Positions 6,099 through 12,668 of a DNA stretch of 12,668 bases are shown in pieces. Made by a program: the position numbers and the translations under genes. Each line of letters starts with the position of its first letter. The first letter of the stretch is position 1. This DNA is from RGIG2000 sp045612665 (GTDB lineage Bacteria; Bacillota; Clostridia; Oscillospirales; CAG-272). The notes below the pieces were generated by a model. The model saw only the letters and a program-made list of their open reading frames with translations. It searched no databases and was not told where the DNA came from. The stretch is taken from NCBI GenBank assembly GCA_045612665.1, contig JAZKZO010000006.1, positions 1-12,668 on the forward strand, in the 5' to 3' direction.

Positions 6099-7724
6099 AT
6101 GAAATTAACTTTTATCGGTGCAGCGCACGAGGTAACGGGCTCTTGCACTCTTATCAGTATAGGCACAAAAAACATTCTTGTCGATTGCGGTATGGAGCAG
6201 GGCGTTGACACATACGAAAATGCCGACCTTCCGATTTTGCCTATCGACATTGATGCAATACTTCTCACGCACGCGCACATAGACCATTCGGGCAAAATCC
6301 CGGCAATGGTGGCAAGTGGCTATAACGGACCTATCTATTCGACCGTTGCAACGCACCGTCTTTGCGAGATTATGCTTCGTGATAGCGCACATATTCAGGA
6401 ATTTGAGGCAAAGTGGCGCTCTCGAAAGGCAAAGCGCGCAGGCGAGGACGAATATTCACCGATTTACACAGTGGCTGATGCCGAAAAGGCGCTTTCGCTT
6501 TTTGAATCTTATTCATATAATGAAGAAATCGAAATTCTCGACGGTGTAACGATTTCCTTTCTTGATGCGGGGCATTTGCTCGGCTCATCAAGCATTTATG
6601 TTACAATAACCGAAAAGGGCGAGAAAACAACGCTTCTCTTCTCGGGCGATATTGGAAACACCGCGCGCCCTCTTATCCGTGATCCTCAAAAGCCAAAATC
6701 AGCCGACTATGTAATTGTGGAGTCAACCTATGGCGACAGGCTTCACGGTGAGCGCCCCGATTACGAAACGCAGTTTACCAAAATCATTCAAGAAACTCTT
6801 GACAGGGGTGGAAACGTTGTAATTCCGTCCTTTGCGATTGGCAGAACGCAAGAGATTTTGTATCTTATAAGGAAGATAAAGACCGAGGGGCTCGTTAAAA
6901 ATCACGGCGATTTCCCTGTTTTCGTGGATAGCCCTCTTGCAATTGAGGCAACGGGCATTTACGCATCGGGATTAACCGATTTTTACGACGAGGAAACTCT
7001 CGATTTGCTCTCGAAAAATATCAATCCTATCACCTTTAAGAGCTTGAACCTCGCGATAACGAGCGACGATTCGCGCGCGATAAACGAAAATATGACTCCA
7101 AAGGTTATAATTTCGGCATCGGGAATGTGCGAGGCAGGTAGAATTAGACACCACCTAAAGCACAATTTGTGGCGCAAGGAAAGCACTATTCTCTTTGTTG
7201 GCTATCAGAGTGAGGGAACGCTTGGCAGGCGCATAATCGACGGTGAGAGGCTTGTCAACCTCTTTGGCGAGGAGATTGCGGTGCGCGCGCATATCGAAAC
7301 GATTGCCGGAATCAGTGGACACGCGGACAAAAATATGCTCCTTGATTGGCTTGGCGCGCTCGAGAAAGCACCGAGAAGGGTTTTTGTCAACCATGGTGGA
7401 GATAGCGTATGCGACGATTTCGCCAAGGAAATAAAGGCCACTCTCGGCTACGAGGCGATAGCTCCGTTTAGTGGGGATGTGTTCGACCTTGTAAGCGGAG
7501 AGTGTGTTGAAAAGGGCATTGTAACTCGCGTAACTCCGAGAATTGCCAACACCAAAAAGCGCGCAAGCGTAGTGTTTGAGCGACTCCTTACCGCAGGCAG
7601 ACACCTAATGAACGTAATCGAGCAAAATCGCGGTGGCGCAAATAAGGACCTCGCAAAGTTTACAAGTCAAATTGAGGCACTTTGCGATAAGTATGAGCGA
7701 AAGGATTATACCAAGAAGAAATAA
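6099..7724 (+). CDS. MBL-fold/beta-CASP RNA-processing nuclease (CPSF73-like)
   Basis: A 541-residue metallo-hydrolase. The zinc site motifs are all visible: HAHIDH (58-63), DAGHLLGS (H159), FSGDIGN (D184) and GISGHAD (H408). The beta-CASP cassette (~205-380) includes VESTYGDR (E208), PSFAIGRTQE, VDSPLA and the diagnostic SASGMCEAGRIRHH. These mark the bacterial CPSF73/TTHA0252-like group of ribonucleases rather than RNase J or glyoxalase II. Family members cut or trim RNA in the cytoplasm; the specific target here is unknown. A C-terminal extension of ~90 charged residues follows the core. The ATG at 6099 is supported by AAGGGAG 7 nt upstream. The gene is a single unit with its own promoter and terminator, divergent from the predicted large RNA. 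A functional link to that RNA is only a positional suggestion. Confidence 0.9.
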   Translation: MKLTFIGAAHEVTGSCTLISIGTKNILVDCGMEQGVDTYENADLPILPIDIDAILLTHAHIDHSGKIPAMVASGYNGPIYSTVATHRLCEIMLRDSAHIQEFEAKWRSRKAKRAGEDEYSPIYTVADAEKALSLFESYSYNEEIEILDGVTISFLDAGHLLGSSSIYVTITEKGEKTTLLFSGDIGNTARPLIRDPQKPKSADYVIVESTYGDRLHGERPDYETQFTKIIQETLDRGGNVVIPSFAIGRTQEILYLIRKIKTEGLVKNHGDFPVFVDSPLAIEATGIYASGLTDFYDEETLDLLSKNINPITFKSLNLAITSDDSRAINENMTPKVIISASGMCEAGRIRHHLKHNLWRKESTILFVGYQSEGTLGRRIIDGERLVNLFGEEIAVRAHIETIAGISGHADKNMLLDWLGALEKAPRRVFVNHGGDSVCDDFAKEIKATLGYEAIAPFSGDVFDLVSGECVEKGIVTRVTPRIANTKKRASVVFERLLTAGRHLMNVIEQNRGGANKDLAKFTSQIEALCDKYERKDYTKKK

Positions 7725-7726
7725 AA

Positions 7727-7767
7727 AGCACAGGATAGGCGAAATGCCTATCCTGTGTTTGTTTTTA
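7727..7767. terminator. Bidirectional Rho-independent terminator
   Basis: A perfect 12-bp stem (7729-7740 with 7746-7757, core CACAGGATAGGC) has a 5-nt loop. T residues follow on the plus strand (7758-7766) and, copied from the A-run at 7723-7727, on the minus strand. It lies between convergent stops and serves the MBL gene and the LRR lipoprotein gene. Confidence 0.92.
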
Positions 7768-10701
7768 TTCGTTTACAACGCTGTAATTATGAGTTATCGT
7801 GAAATATTCGGTTACGATTTGCTCTACAAGAGCGCTTCCGTTTTGAGAAACGGTAAATGCAGCTCCGCCCGTCAAGGTGTAATAAATTACGCCCTTAAAT
7901 TCAAGATAGCCAAGTGTTGTGCTAGCTCCCTTTTGCTCAAGAAGAACCTCTTGCGATGCAAAGGTGAGCGTCAAGCCCTCAGCAGTCGTAGCGTAGTAAA
8001 CAGCAAGCTCAGCCTCAAGCTCGGCTTTTGTGCTACTACGGTTTATCATCGCAATAAGGTCGGGGTCCCCAAGCTCGCCAACCATATTGTTTTCCTTTAA
8101 CATAAGGACCATCTGCCAGTACGCATCAGTTAGATTTGCGCTGGAGCTTACATAAGCATATTTCTTTCCGTTAACAGTTGTGCCTCTCTTTGCTGACCAA
8201 AGCTCGATTTCATCCTCGCTGTTGTAATGCCAAAGGGTTGCGTCCTTGCCCTCAAGATAAACTTCAAGGCTCGGCTGTATTTCGGTATAGAAATACTTTG
8301 TAACCTCATCGGTTTCAGGACAAGCGCTACAAACTCTCTTCCATCTTTCCGCTGTACCCTGGAAGTAAATTTCGGAAAGCTCTTCACATACAGCATAAGC
8401 ATCATAGGAAACGCCTACAACGCTTGACGGAATTACAAGTGTTTCAAGCTTATCAAAGCCGATAAGAGTATGTTCTTTTATACTCGTTGCGCCCTGTGGA
8501 AGCGTAATTTCAGTTGCATCCGCCCAGTTTTTAGAGGTGTCGCCTGCCATGTAAAGCTGTGTAGCCGCAATCATTGGATTTGCGTCCTCATCGTAAAAGC
8601 TTATTACAAGCCAATCATCAAGCATGCCCTCGTAATAAACGGTTGTAATAGATGAGAATCTAAATGCGTCAGCTCCAAAGGCTCTTGTTTCCTTTGGAAT
8701 GCGAACAGATGTAAAGTTTACAAATCTTCCGTAGGTCGTAGCAGGTCCTGTTTGAATTTCTATAATCTTATCGGAAATCACAAGCTCGGTAACCTCCTTG
8801 TAGCCTTGAGAATCCTTTACATAGAGATAAAGGCTTTCCCAACCGCCGCAAGCGAATCCAAGCTCGGTAAAGCGCTCTACTGTTCCGTCAAAGTAAAGAC
8901 TCAGCTCAGAGCCAACGGAATGTCCTGCTGCGTATCTGATGGTTCCAAGATACTCAATGCTTGAAGGAATGTTGATTTTCGTTACATTGCTGCACCACTT
9001 GAATGCGTCGTATGCAACGAACTTACAGCCGTCCTTAATTGTAACCTCGCTTCTTGAAGCGGTTGAATCAACGCTTACAAGGTAGAAATACTGATTGCTT
9101 TCGCTACCGATATAATAGGTCTTGTTGTCGAAATCTTGATTGAAGAAGCTAATGTTATCAATGCCACCAAATGCAAGGTTGCCAATAGATGTAACCCCGT
9201 CGGGGAGCTTGAAATCGGCAAGAGCAAAGCAACCGTAGAAGGATCTTGCTCCTATGCTTTTCATCGTGCTTGGCAAAACAATCTTTTTAAGCTGCGCACA
9301 GCCCTCAAAGGCGCTATCGGGAAGCGCCTCTCCCTTGGTTAAGGTTACACAGTCAAGGGCGGGAACCTTGTCGGCGTCCATATCGTAATACGAGCCATAT
9401 TCAAGGCCTCCGTTAAGGTAACCACTAAAGAGTGAAGCAAGCTTGTTCCAGTAAAGCTTTGGAAGTGTAACCCTTTTAATTCCCAAGCAATTGTCCAAAA
9501 TAGCGCTTCCGACATTTTCAACGCTGTCGGGAATTACGATTTCGGTTAGGGCAAAGCAATTCTTGAATGCGTATGAGTCTATCGCCTCAAGAGAGCTGCC
9601 GAGTGTGATGCTATCAAGCGCCTCACAGTTGAAGAACGCATATTCACCGATGTAGGTTGCAGAAGAAAGGTTTACCCCCTCAAGCTTAGTGCATCCGCAA
9701 AATGCGTACAGTTCAATTTCGGAAACCGCACCGAGATTTATGCTCTCAAGCGAATAGCATCCGTCAAAGGCATTCTCGCCAATTGTCACAACCGTATCAG
9801 GGAGTGTAACTGTTTTAAGAGATGTACAACCGTAGAATGTGTGACTTCCGATTTCCTCGTAGGAGTCAAGGTAATATTTTCCGTTGTCGCCCGAGCCATT
9901 CTCTGCTATGAACGACTCCTTATATTCAGCTCTTACATCGTCTATTGTATATTCAAAGCTTGCCTTTGGAATGGTTATGGTTTCAATGCCCTCGCAATTT
10001 GAGAAGGCGTAATCGTCAATTTGAATAACAGGTCCACCGTACCATGTTGTAGGAAGAACGATATTCTTGTTTGTGCCGGTATAGTCGGCAATTCTATATG
10101 CTTTAAAGTAGAATGGTCCATCTCCAACATTCCACACAGGGTAAATTACGAAGCTGGAAATTGTGAATTTCACCTCGTTACCCTCATAGGTGTAGGTATA
10201 GTCTGTTATGTCCGCATTCACTACCTCTTTTGTATAAGCGGAATCGGTAAGGGCCGGCATTTCGGCTGTGCCGTTGTTTGAACAATTTATACAATCATAT
10301 GCAAGCGTACCGGTTGATTCTTGTGTTGGTTGACTTGAAACGTCATACTCGAACTTATGACCTGTTGCGGTGAGCACCTCGTTGTTAGTTTCTCCGCACT
10401 TTTCGCATCTCGAGTTTCTATAACCGTCGCTTGTGCAGGAAGAAAGCTTCTCGTTTTCGGTAATCCAGGTGTGTCCCGGAGCCTCGGTTGGAGTGTCATA
10501 CGGTTCTTTGCAAAGCTTGCAAATTTTTCTTAACACGCCGTTCTCGGTGCAGCTACTACTAACAAAAAATTCTTCGCCGTATTCGTGATTGCATCCTCCA
10601 CCTGACATACCAGTCTCAGGACCGTTGTCGCAGGAAATGAACATAACTGCAAGACACAATGCAAGGCAAAGTGAAAGCAAAATCACTGTGATTTTTTTCA
10701 T
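7765..10701 (-). CDS. BspA-type leucine-rich-repeat surface lipoprotein
   Basis: A 978-residue exported protein. A signal peptide with a KK start and long hydrophobic core ends at FISC, so Cys24 is a likely lipid attachment site, although Phe at -3 is atypical for a lipobox. Residues ~37-145 carry a precise 38-residue Cys/His repeat (see findings). From ~225 to ~790 there are many LRR_5/BspA repeats of the form YAFxxCxxLxxIxIPxSVxxIG, for example around 281-300, 306-325, 353-371, 376-398 and 463-485. The array is interrupted by non-repeat inserts at ~410-450, 515-550 and 590-665. The last ~190 residues are a non-repeat region with an acidic helical stretch and a beta-rich end. BspA-type repeats typically mediate adhesion or binding to host or polysaccharide, but no ligand can be inferred. 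The start is supported by AAGGAG 7 nt upstream. It is monocistronic, with its own promoter and terminator. Confidence 0.9.
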   Translation of the reverse strand: MKKITVILLSLCLALCLAVMFISCDNGPETGMSGGGCNHEYGEEFFVSSSCTENGVLRKICKLCKEPYDTPTEAPGHTWITENEKLSSCTSDGYRNSRCEKCGETNNEVLTATGHKFEYDVSSQPTQESTGTLAYDCINCSNNGTAEMPALTDSAYTKEVVNADITDYTYTYEGNEVKFTISSFVIYPVWNVGDGPFYFKAYRIADYTGTNKNIVLPTTWYGGPVIQIDDYAFSNCEGIETITIPKASFEYTIDDVRAEYKESFIAENGSGDNGKYYLDSYEEIGSHTFYGCTSLKTVTLPDTVVTIGENAFDGCYSLESINLGAVSEIELYAFCGCTKLEGVNLSSATYIGEYAFFNCEALDSITLGSSLEAIDSYAFKNCFALTEIVIPDSVENVGSAILDNCLGIKRVTLPKLYWNKLASLFSGYLNGGLEYGSYYDMDADKVPALDCVTLTKGEALPDSAFEGCAQLKKIVLPSTMKSIGARSFYGCFALADFKLPDGVTSIGNLAFGGIDNISFFNQDFDNKTYYIGSESNQYFYLVSVDSTASRSEVTIKDGCKFVAYDAFKWCSNVTKINIPSSIEYLGTIRYAAGHSVGSELSLYFDGTVERFTELGFACGGWESLYLYVKDSQGYKEVTELVISDKIIEIQTGPATTYGRFVNFTSVRIPKETRAFGADAFRFSSITTVYYEGMLDDWLVISFYDEDANPMIAATQLYMAGDTSKNWADATEITLPQGATSIKEHTLIGFDKLETLVIPSSVVGVSYDAYAVCEELSEIYFQGTAERWKRVCSACPETDEVTKYFYTEIQPSLEVYLEGKDATLWHYNSEDEIELWSAKRGTTVNGKKYAYVSSSANLTDAYWQMVLMLKENNMVGELGDPDLIAMINRSSTKAELEAELAVYYATTAEGLTLTFASQEVLLEQKGASTTLGYLEFKGVIYYTLTGGAAFTVSQNGSALVEQIVTEYFTITHNYSVVNE

Positions 10702-10726
10702 AATTTTCTCCTTATCACAACTTAAT

Positions 10727-10744
10727 TGCTTGATTTATCAAGCA
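10727..10744. promoter_or_regulatory. Perfect 8-2-8 dyad at the transcription start
   Basis: TGCTTGAT, two bases, then ATCAAGCA forms a perfect inverted repeat between the -10 box and the ribosome binding site of the LRR lipoprotein gene, starting at about +1. It is either a repressor operator or a short 5' UTR hairpin. There is no T-run after it on the minus strand, so it is not a terminator. Confidence 0.55.
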
Positions 10745-10751
10745 TACTTTA

Positions 10752-10780
10752 ATTGTAGCACTAATTTTTGTCTTTTGCAA
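10752..10780 (-). promoter_or_regulatory. Sigma-A promoter of the LRR lipoprotein gene
   Basis: On the minus strand, TTGCAA (10780-10775) is followed after 17 bases by TACAAT (10757-10752). The expected start is near 10745. The promoter is preceded by the MATE gene terminator, so this gene is transcribed on its own. Confidence 0.8.
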
Positions 10781-10799
10781 CATCTTTTCCGCTTTTTGA

Positions 10800-10828
10800 A
10801 AAAGAAAAGACAGGACTTGCCTGTCTTA
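10800..10828 (-). terminator. Terminator of the MATE transporter gene
   Basis: An 8-bp stem AAGACAGG/CCTGTCTT (10827-10820 with 10814-10807) has a 5-nt loop and is followed on the minus strand by TTTTCTTTTTC. The MATE stop codon TAA (10828-10826) overlaps the first arm of the stem. Confidence 0.85.
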
Positions 10829-12154
10829 GTAGTTGAATTTTTTCTTTTTTATTATCATAAAGATTATGGTTATGGTAAACGCCATAAGCTCGGCAACGAC
10901 AATTGATGCCCAAATGCCGTCCGTTTCCCAAACGAGAGGCAAAAGCATAACCGCCGAGATTTGAAAAACGAGCGTACGCAAAAACGAAATGATAGCCGAG
11001 GTTACTCCGTCGTTTAATGCCGTAAAGAAGGACGAGCCGAAGATTGCCATTCCCGCAAAGAGGAACGAGAACGAGAAAATTCTAAAGCCGTGAAGCGTGA
11101 GCGCATAAAGGTCGGGGTTGTAGCCGACGAACATTTTTGCAAAGACAGGCGCTAAAAGCTGACCGAGTGCAAGCATACAAGCCGAAAACGACATTATAAT
11201 AAGCGTGCTTTTTCGCCTTAGGCTTTTAAGCTCACCGTGATTTTGCGAGCCGAGATTGTAGCTGAAAACGGGCGCAATTCCGACACTGTATCCAATGAAA
11301 ATAGAAATGAACACGAAATTCACATACATCATAACACCGTATGCGCTAACTCCGTCCTCGCCTGCGTATCTCATAAGCTGAATATTGTAAAGAATTCCGA
11401 CAAGCGACATTGAAACCTGCGACATAAGCTCGCTCGAGCCGTTTGTGAGCATTTTCCCAAGCGCGCGTCCATTGAAATACGGTCTTGACAAACGAAGAAT
11501 GCTTGGATTTGGTCTTGCAAAATAGATAATCGGCACTATTCCACCGATAAGCTGACTTGCTCCCGTGGCAATCGCTGCGCCTGCAAGTCCCCAACCGAAT
11601 GCGCACATAAAGAGTGCATCAAGAACCATATTTGCAACACCGGAAATAATACTCATATAAAGACCGAGCTGTGGCTTCTCCGCTGCGACAAATATACTTT
11701 GGAAGCAAAGCTGTATCATATATGCAGGGAGTGCTACCGAAATAATTGCACCGTATAGCGCGCAATCGCCTATCATATCGCCTGTCGCGCCCATCGCAGT
11801 CGCCACACTGCGAACCGTGAAAATACCGATTATCGCAAGGACAACTCCAAGTGCCAAGGCAATATAAACCACCATTGAAAAGAGCTTGTTTGCCCTTTCC
11901 CTGTCGCCCTCTCCGTAGGTTTTGGAGATTAGCGCACAGCCACCTGTGCCAAGCATAAAGCCGGGCGCACCGAGCACCATAAGATACGGCATTATAAAGT
12001 TAAGCGCGGCAAACTCGGCATCTCCGACTATGTTCGAAACAAAAAGACCGTCCACCACACCGTAAATTGAGGTGAATATCATCATTATTATCGACGGAAG
12101 CGTAAATCTAAATAGCTTCTTATACGTAAAATGCTCGTAAAGCTTTATCGCCAT
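10826..12154 (-). CDS. MATE-family efflux transporter
   Basis: A 442-residue integral membrane protein with 12 predicted helices in two similar halves. Near the N terminus it has the MATE pattern LPSIIMMIFTSIYGVVDGLFVS and, after helix 2, GFMLGTGGCALISKTYGEGDRERAN. The second half contains SYNLGSQNHGELKSLRRKS, the equivalent loop. Such pumps export drugs or metabolites across the cytoplasmic membrane in exchange for Na+ or H+; the substrate here is unknown. The first in-frame ATG (12160) is only 1 nt from AGGAGG (12167-12162), while the second (12154) has the ideal 7-nt spacing, so 12154 is taken as the start. The promoter carries an operator-like dyad, which suggests control by a repressor encoded elsewhere. 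The gene is monocistronic. Confidence 0.92.
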   Translation of the reverse strand: MAIKLYEHFTYKKLFRFTLPSIIMMIFTSIYGVVDGLFVSNIVGDAEFAALNFIMPYLMVLGAPGFMLGTGGCALISKTYGEGDRERANKLFSMVVYIALALGVVLAIIGIFTVRSVATAMGATGDMIGDCALYGAIISVALPAYMIQLCFQSIFVAAEKPQLGLYMSIISGVANMVLDALFMCAFGWGLAGAAIATGASQLIGGIVPIIYFARPNPSILRLSRPYFNGRALGKMLTNGSSELMSQVSMSLVGILYNIQLMRYAGEDGVSAYGVMMYVNFVFISIFIGYSVGIAPVFSYNLGSQNHGELKSLRRKSTLIIMSFSACMLALGQLLAPVFAKMFVGYNPDLYALTLHGFRIFSFSFLFAGMAIFGSSFFTALNDGVTSAIISFLRTLVFQISAVMLLPLVWETDGIWASIVVAELMAFTITIIFMIIKKKKFNY

Positions 12155-12185
12155 ATTCATACCTCCTTTTTACGCGTCTTTGACA

Positions 12186-12214
12186 ATCTTATCATAAATG
12201 ATAAGCTTTGTCAA
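12186..12214 (-). promoter_or_regulatory. Sigma-A promoter of the MATE gene with embedded operator dyad
   Basis: On the minus strand, TTGACA (12214-12209) is followed after 17 bases by TAAGAT (12191-12186). The spacer and -10 hold a perfect 8-2-8 inverted repeat CTTATCAT/ATGATAAG (12205-12188). An outer TTGAC/GTCAA pair (12214-12210 and 12184-12180) extends the dyad and includes the -35 box. This layout is typical of repression by occlusion of RNA polymerase. Confidence 0.82.
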
Positions 12215-12216
12215 GC

Positions 12217-12246
12217 AAAAAATCCCGACAGGTGTCGGGATTTTTA
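12217..12246 (-). terminator. Rho-independent terminator (trxB side)
   Basis: A 12-bp stem (12218-12229 with 12234-12245, core ATCCCGAC/GTCGGGAT) has a 4-nt loop and T residues on both sides. On the minus strand it lies between the end of trxB and the MATE promoter, so it probably ends trxB transcription after the repeat region and insulates the MATE gene. Confidence 0.85.
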
Positions 12247-12258
12247 AGTGTGAATTGA

Positions 12259-12337
12259 GAAGTTAATGCGGAATTCGGAGTTCGGAATGCGGAATGAATT
12301 AACTTCGCACTTCGCATTTCGCACTTCGCACTTTTCG
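12259..12337. repeat. Short-repeat block with flanking inverted repeat
   Basis: GAAGTTAAT (12259-12267) and ATTAACTTC (12298-12306) form a perfect inverted repeat around a run of CGGAATTCGGAGTTCGG-like units. Immediately after come four tandem heptamers TTCGCAY (about 12304-12331). It is non-coding and lies in the trxB 3' intergenic space. The low-complexity CGGAAT/TTCGCA pattern looks like a slippage-generated or MITE-like repeat. Confidence 0.7.
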
Positions 12338-12341
12338 AAAG

Positions 12342-12462
12342 CCAAGGTTGAAGAAACAAGCAAGACAAGGCGCACCGCACATTGCGGACGACGGCGTACC
12401 CCTCGTACGGTTAGGTCGCAATGCAGGAGCAACGCAGTATTGCGCAGTTTATTAAGCCTTGG
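12342..12462. repeat. 121-bp imperfect palindromic element overlapping trxB stop
   Basis: The ends CCAAGGTTGAA (12342-12352) and TTAAGCCTTGG (12452-12462) are inverted copies with two mismatches. The exact centre (12402) is the loop of a CGTAC/GTACG hairpin (12395-12409). Both arms also contain a CATTGCG / CGCAATG block in near-symmetric position. The right end includes the trxB stop codon and last codons. It is probably a mobile or REP-like intergenic repeat; no transposase is present. Confidence 0.55.
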
Positions 12463-12667
12463 AATCGATAAAGTCGCAAGCCGCCAATGCCGCAATCGCC
12501 CCATCCGCGCAAGCAGTTGCAACCTGGCGAATTCTCTTTTTACGGCAGTCGCCTGCTACGAATATGCCTGCGGTTTTTGTTACGCACGCCTCGTCGCTAT
12601 CGGCATAGCCCCATTTATCAAGAGCTACCACATTTTCAAACGGCTTGTTTTGAGGGATAAGACCTAT
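12452..12667 (-). CDS. trxB: Thioredoxin reductase, C-terminal part (truncated at window edge)
   Basis: The frame is open to the right edge; 71 codons and a TAA stop (12454-12452) are present. The visible sequence starts GLIPQNKPFEN and contains TKTAGIFVAGDCRKKRIRQV followed by ATACADGAIAALAA. This is the conserved C-terminal FAD-binding signature (G-I/V-F-A-A-G-D-x-R...R-Q-V-x-T-A-A-x-D-G-A-I-A-A) of bacterial thioredoxin reductase. The enzyme is a cytoplasmic flavoprotein that passes NADPH electrons to thioredoxin. The redox-active CxxC and the NADPH site lie outside the window, so a close relative (AhpF-like or ferredoxin-type reductase) cannot be fully excluded. Its 3' end coincides with the edge of the palindromic element. 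Confidence 0.88.
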   Translation of the reverse strand: MGLIPQNKPFENVVALDKWGYADSDEACVTKTAGIFVAGDCRKKRIRQVATACADGAIAALAACDFIDSKA

Positions 12668-12668
12668 T

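Noticed and set aside
7155..7604. 149-codon minus-strand ORF inside the MBL gene
   Set aside because: It is a shadow of a well-supported gene on the opposite strand, with no start signal and no family motif.
12158..12160. First ATG as the MATE start
   Set aside because: It is only 1 nt from AGGAGG; the ATG six bases downstream has the normal 7-nt spacing.
12192..12522. Minus-strand ORFs of 62-92 codons in the repeat block
   Set aside because: They translate the tandem heptamers and palindrome and overlap trxB in another frame, with no ribosome binding site.

Overview
The window looks like a chromosomal segment from a low-to-mid GC Gram-positive gut anaerobe, probably an uncultured member of the Clostridia. 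The support is AGGAGG-type ribosome binding sites, several textbook sigma-A promoters (TTGACA/TTTACA, 17-base spacer, TACAAT), T-tailed terminators at nearly every gene end, and large BspA-type leucine-rich-repeat surface proteins. I cannot assign a genus.

Layout from left to right. (1) 2-1246 (+) is the 3' part of a secreted or surface protein with degenerate LRR-like repeats. (2) A shared bidirectional terminator separates it from a two-gene minus-strand operon: an integral-membrane DUF1295/steroid 5-alpha-reductase-like protein (5101-4241), then a 982-residue protein (4232-1284) joining a complete 12-helix MFS transporter to a complete GH2 glycosidase. (3) 5102-6098 has no convincing protein gene, but on the minus strand it holds a complete transcription unit. 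A perfect promoter (5903-5875), about 700 nt of hairpin-rich sequence with duplicated modules, and a strong terminator (5192-5161) together predict a large structured non-coding RNA. (4) 6099-7724 (+) is a metallo-beta-lactamase/beta-CASP RNase-like protein with its own promoter. (5) 10701-7765 (-) is a BspA-type LRR lipoprotein with a 38-residue Cys/His repeat at its N terminus. (6) 12154-10826 (-) is a MATE-family efflux pump whose promoter contains an operator-like dyad. (7) 12250-12451 is repeat-rich and ends in a 121-bp imperfect palindrome that overlaps the stop codon of (8) a 5'-truncated thioredoxin reductase gene (12667-12452, -).

How the parts fit. The DUF1295 and MFS-GH2 genes are translationally coupled and probably act together on one imported glycoside. 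The substrate is unknown, and the GH2 domain lacks the NxK signature of beta-glucuronidases. The transporter/hydrolase junction carries two in-phase A_AAA_AAG heptamers. Slippage there would end translation a few codons later and release a transporter-only product, in the way dnaX makes two products. Every other gene appears to be its own transcription unit.

The two observations most worth following are the predicted ~700-nt structured RNA at 5161-5868 and the MFS-GH2 fusion with its phased slippery sites. Repeat, promoter and hairpin calls were made by eye; no folding, covariance or database search was possible.
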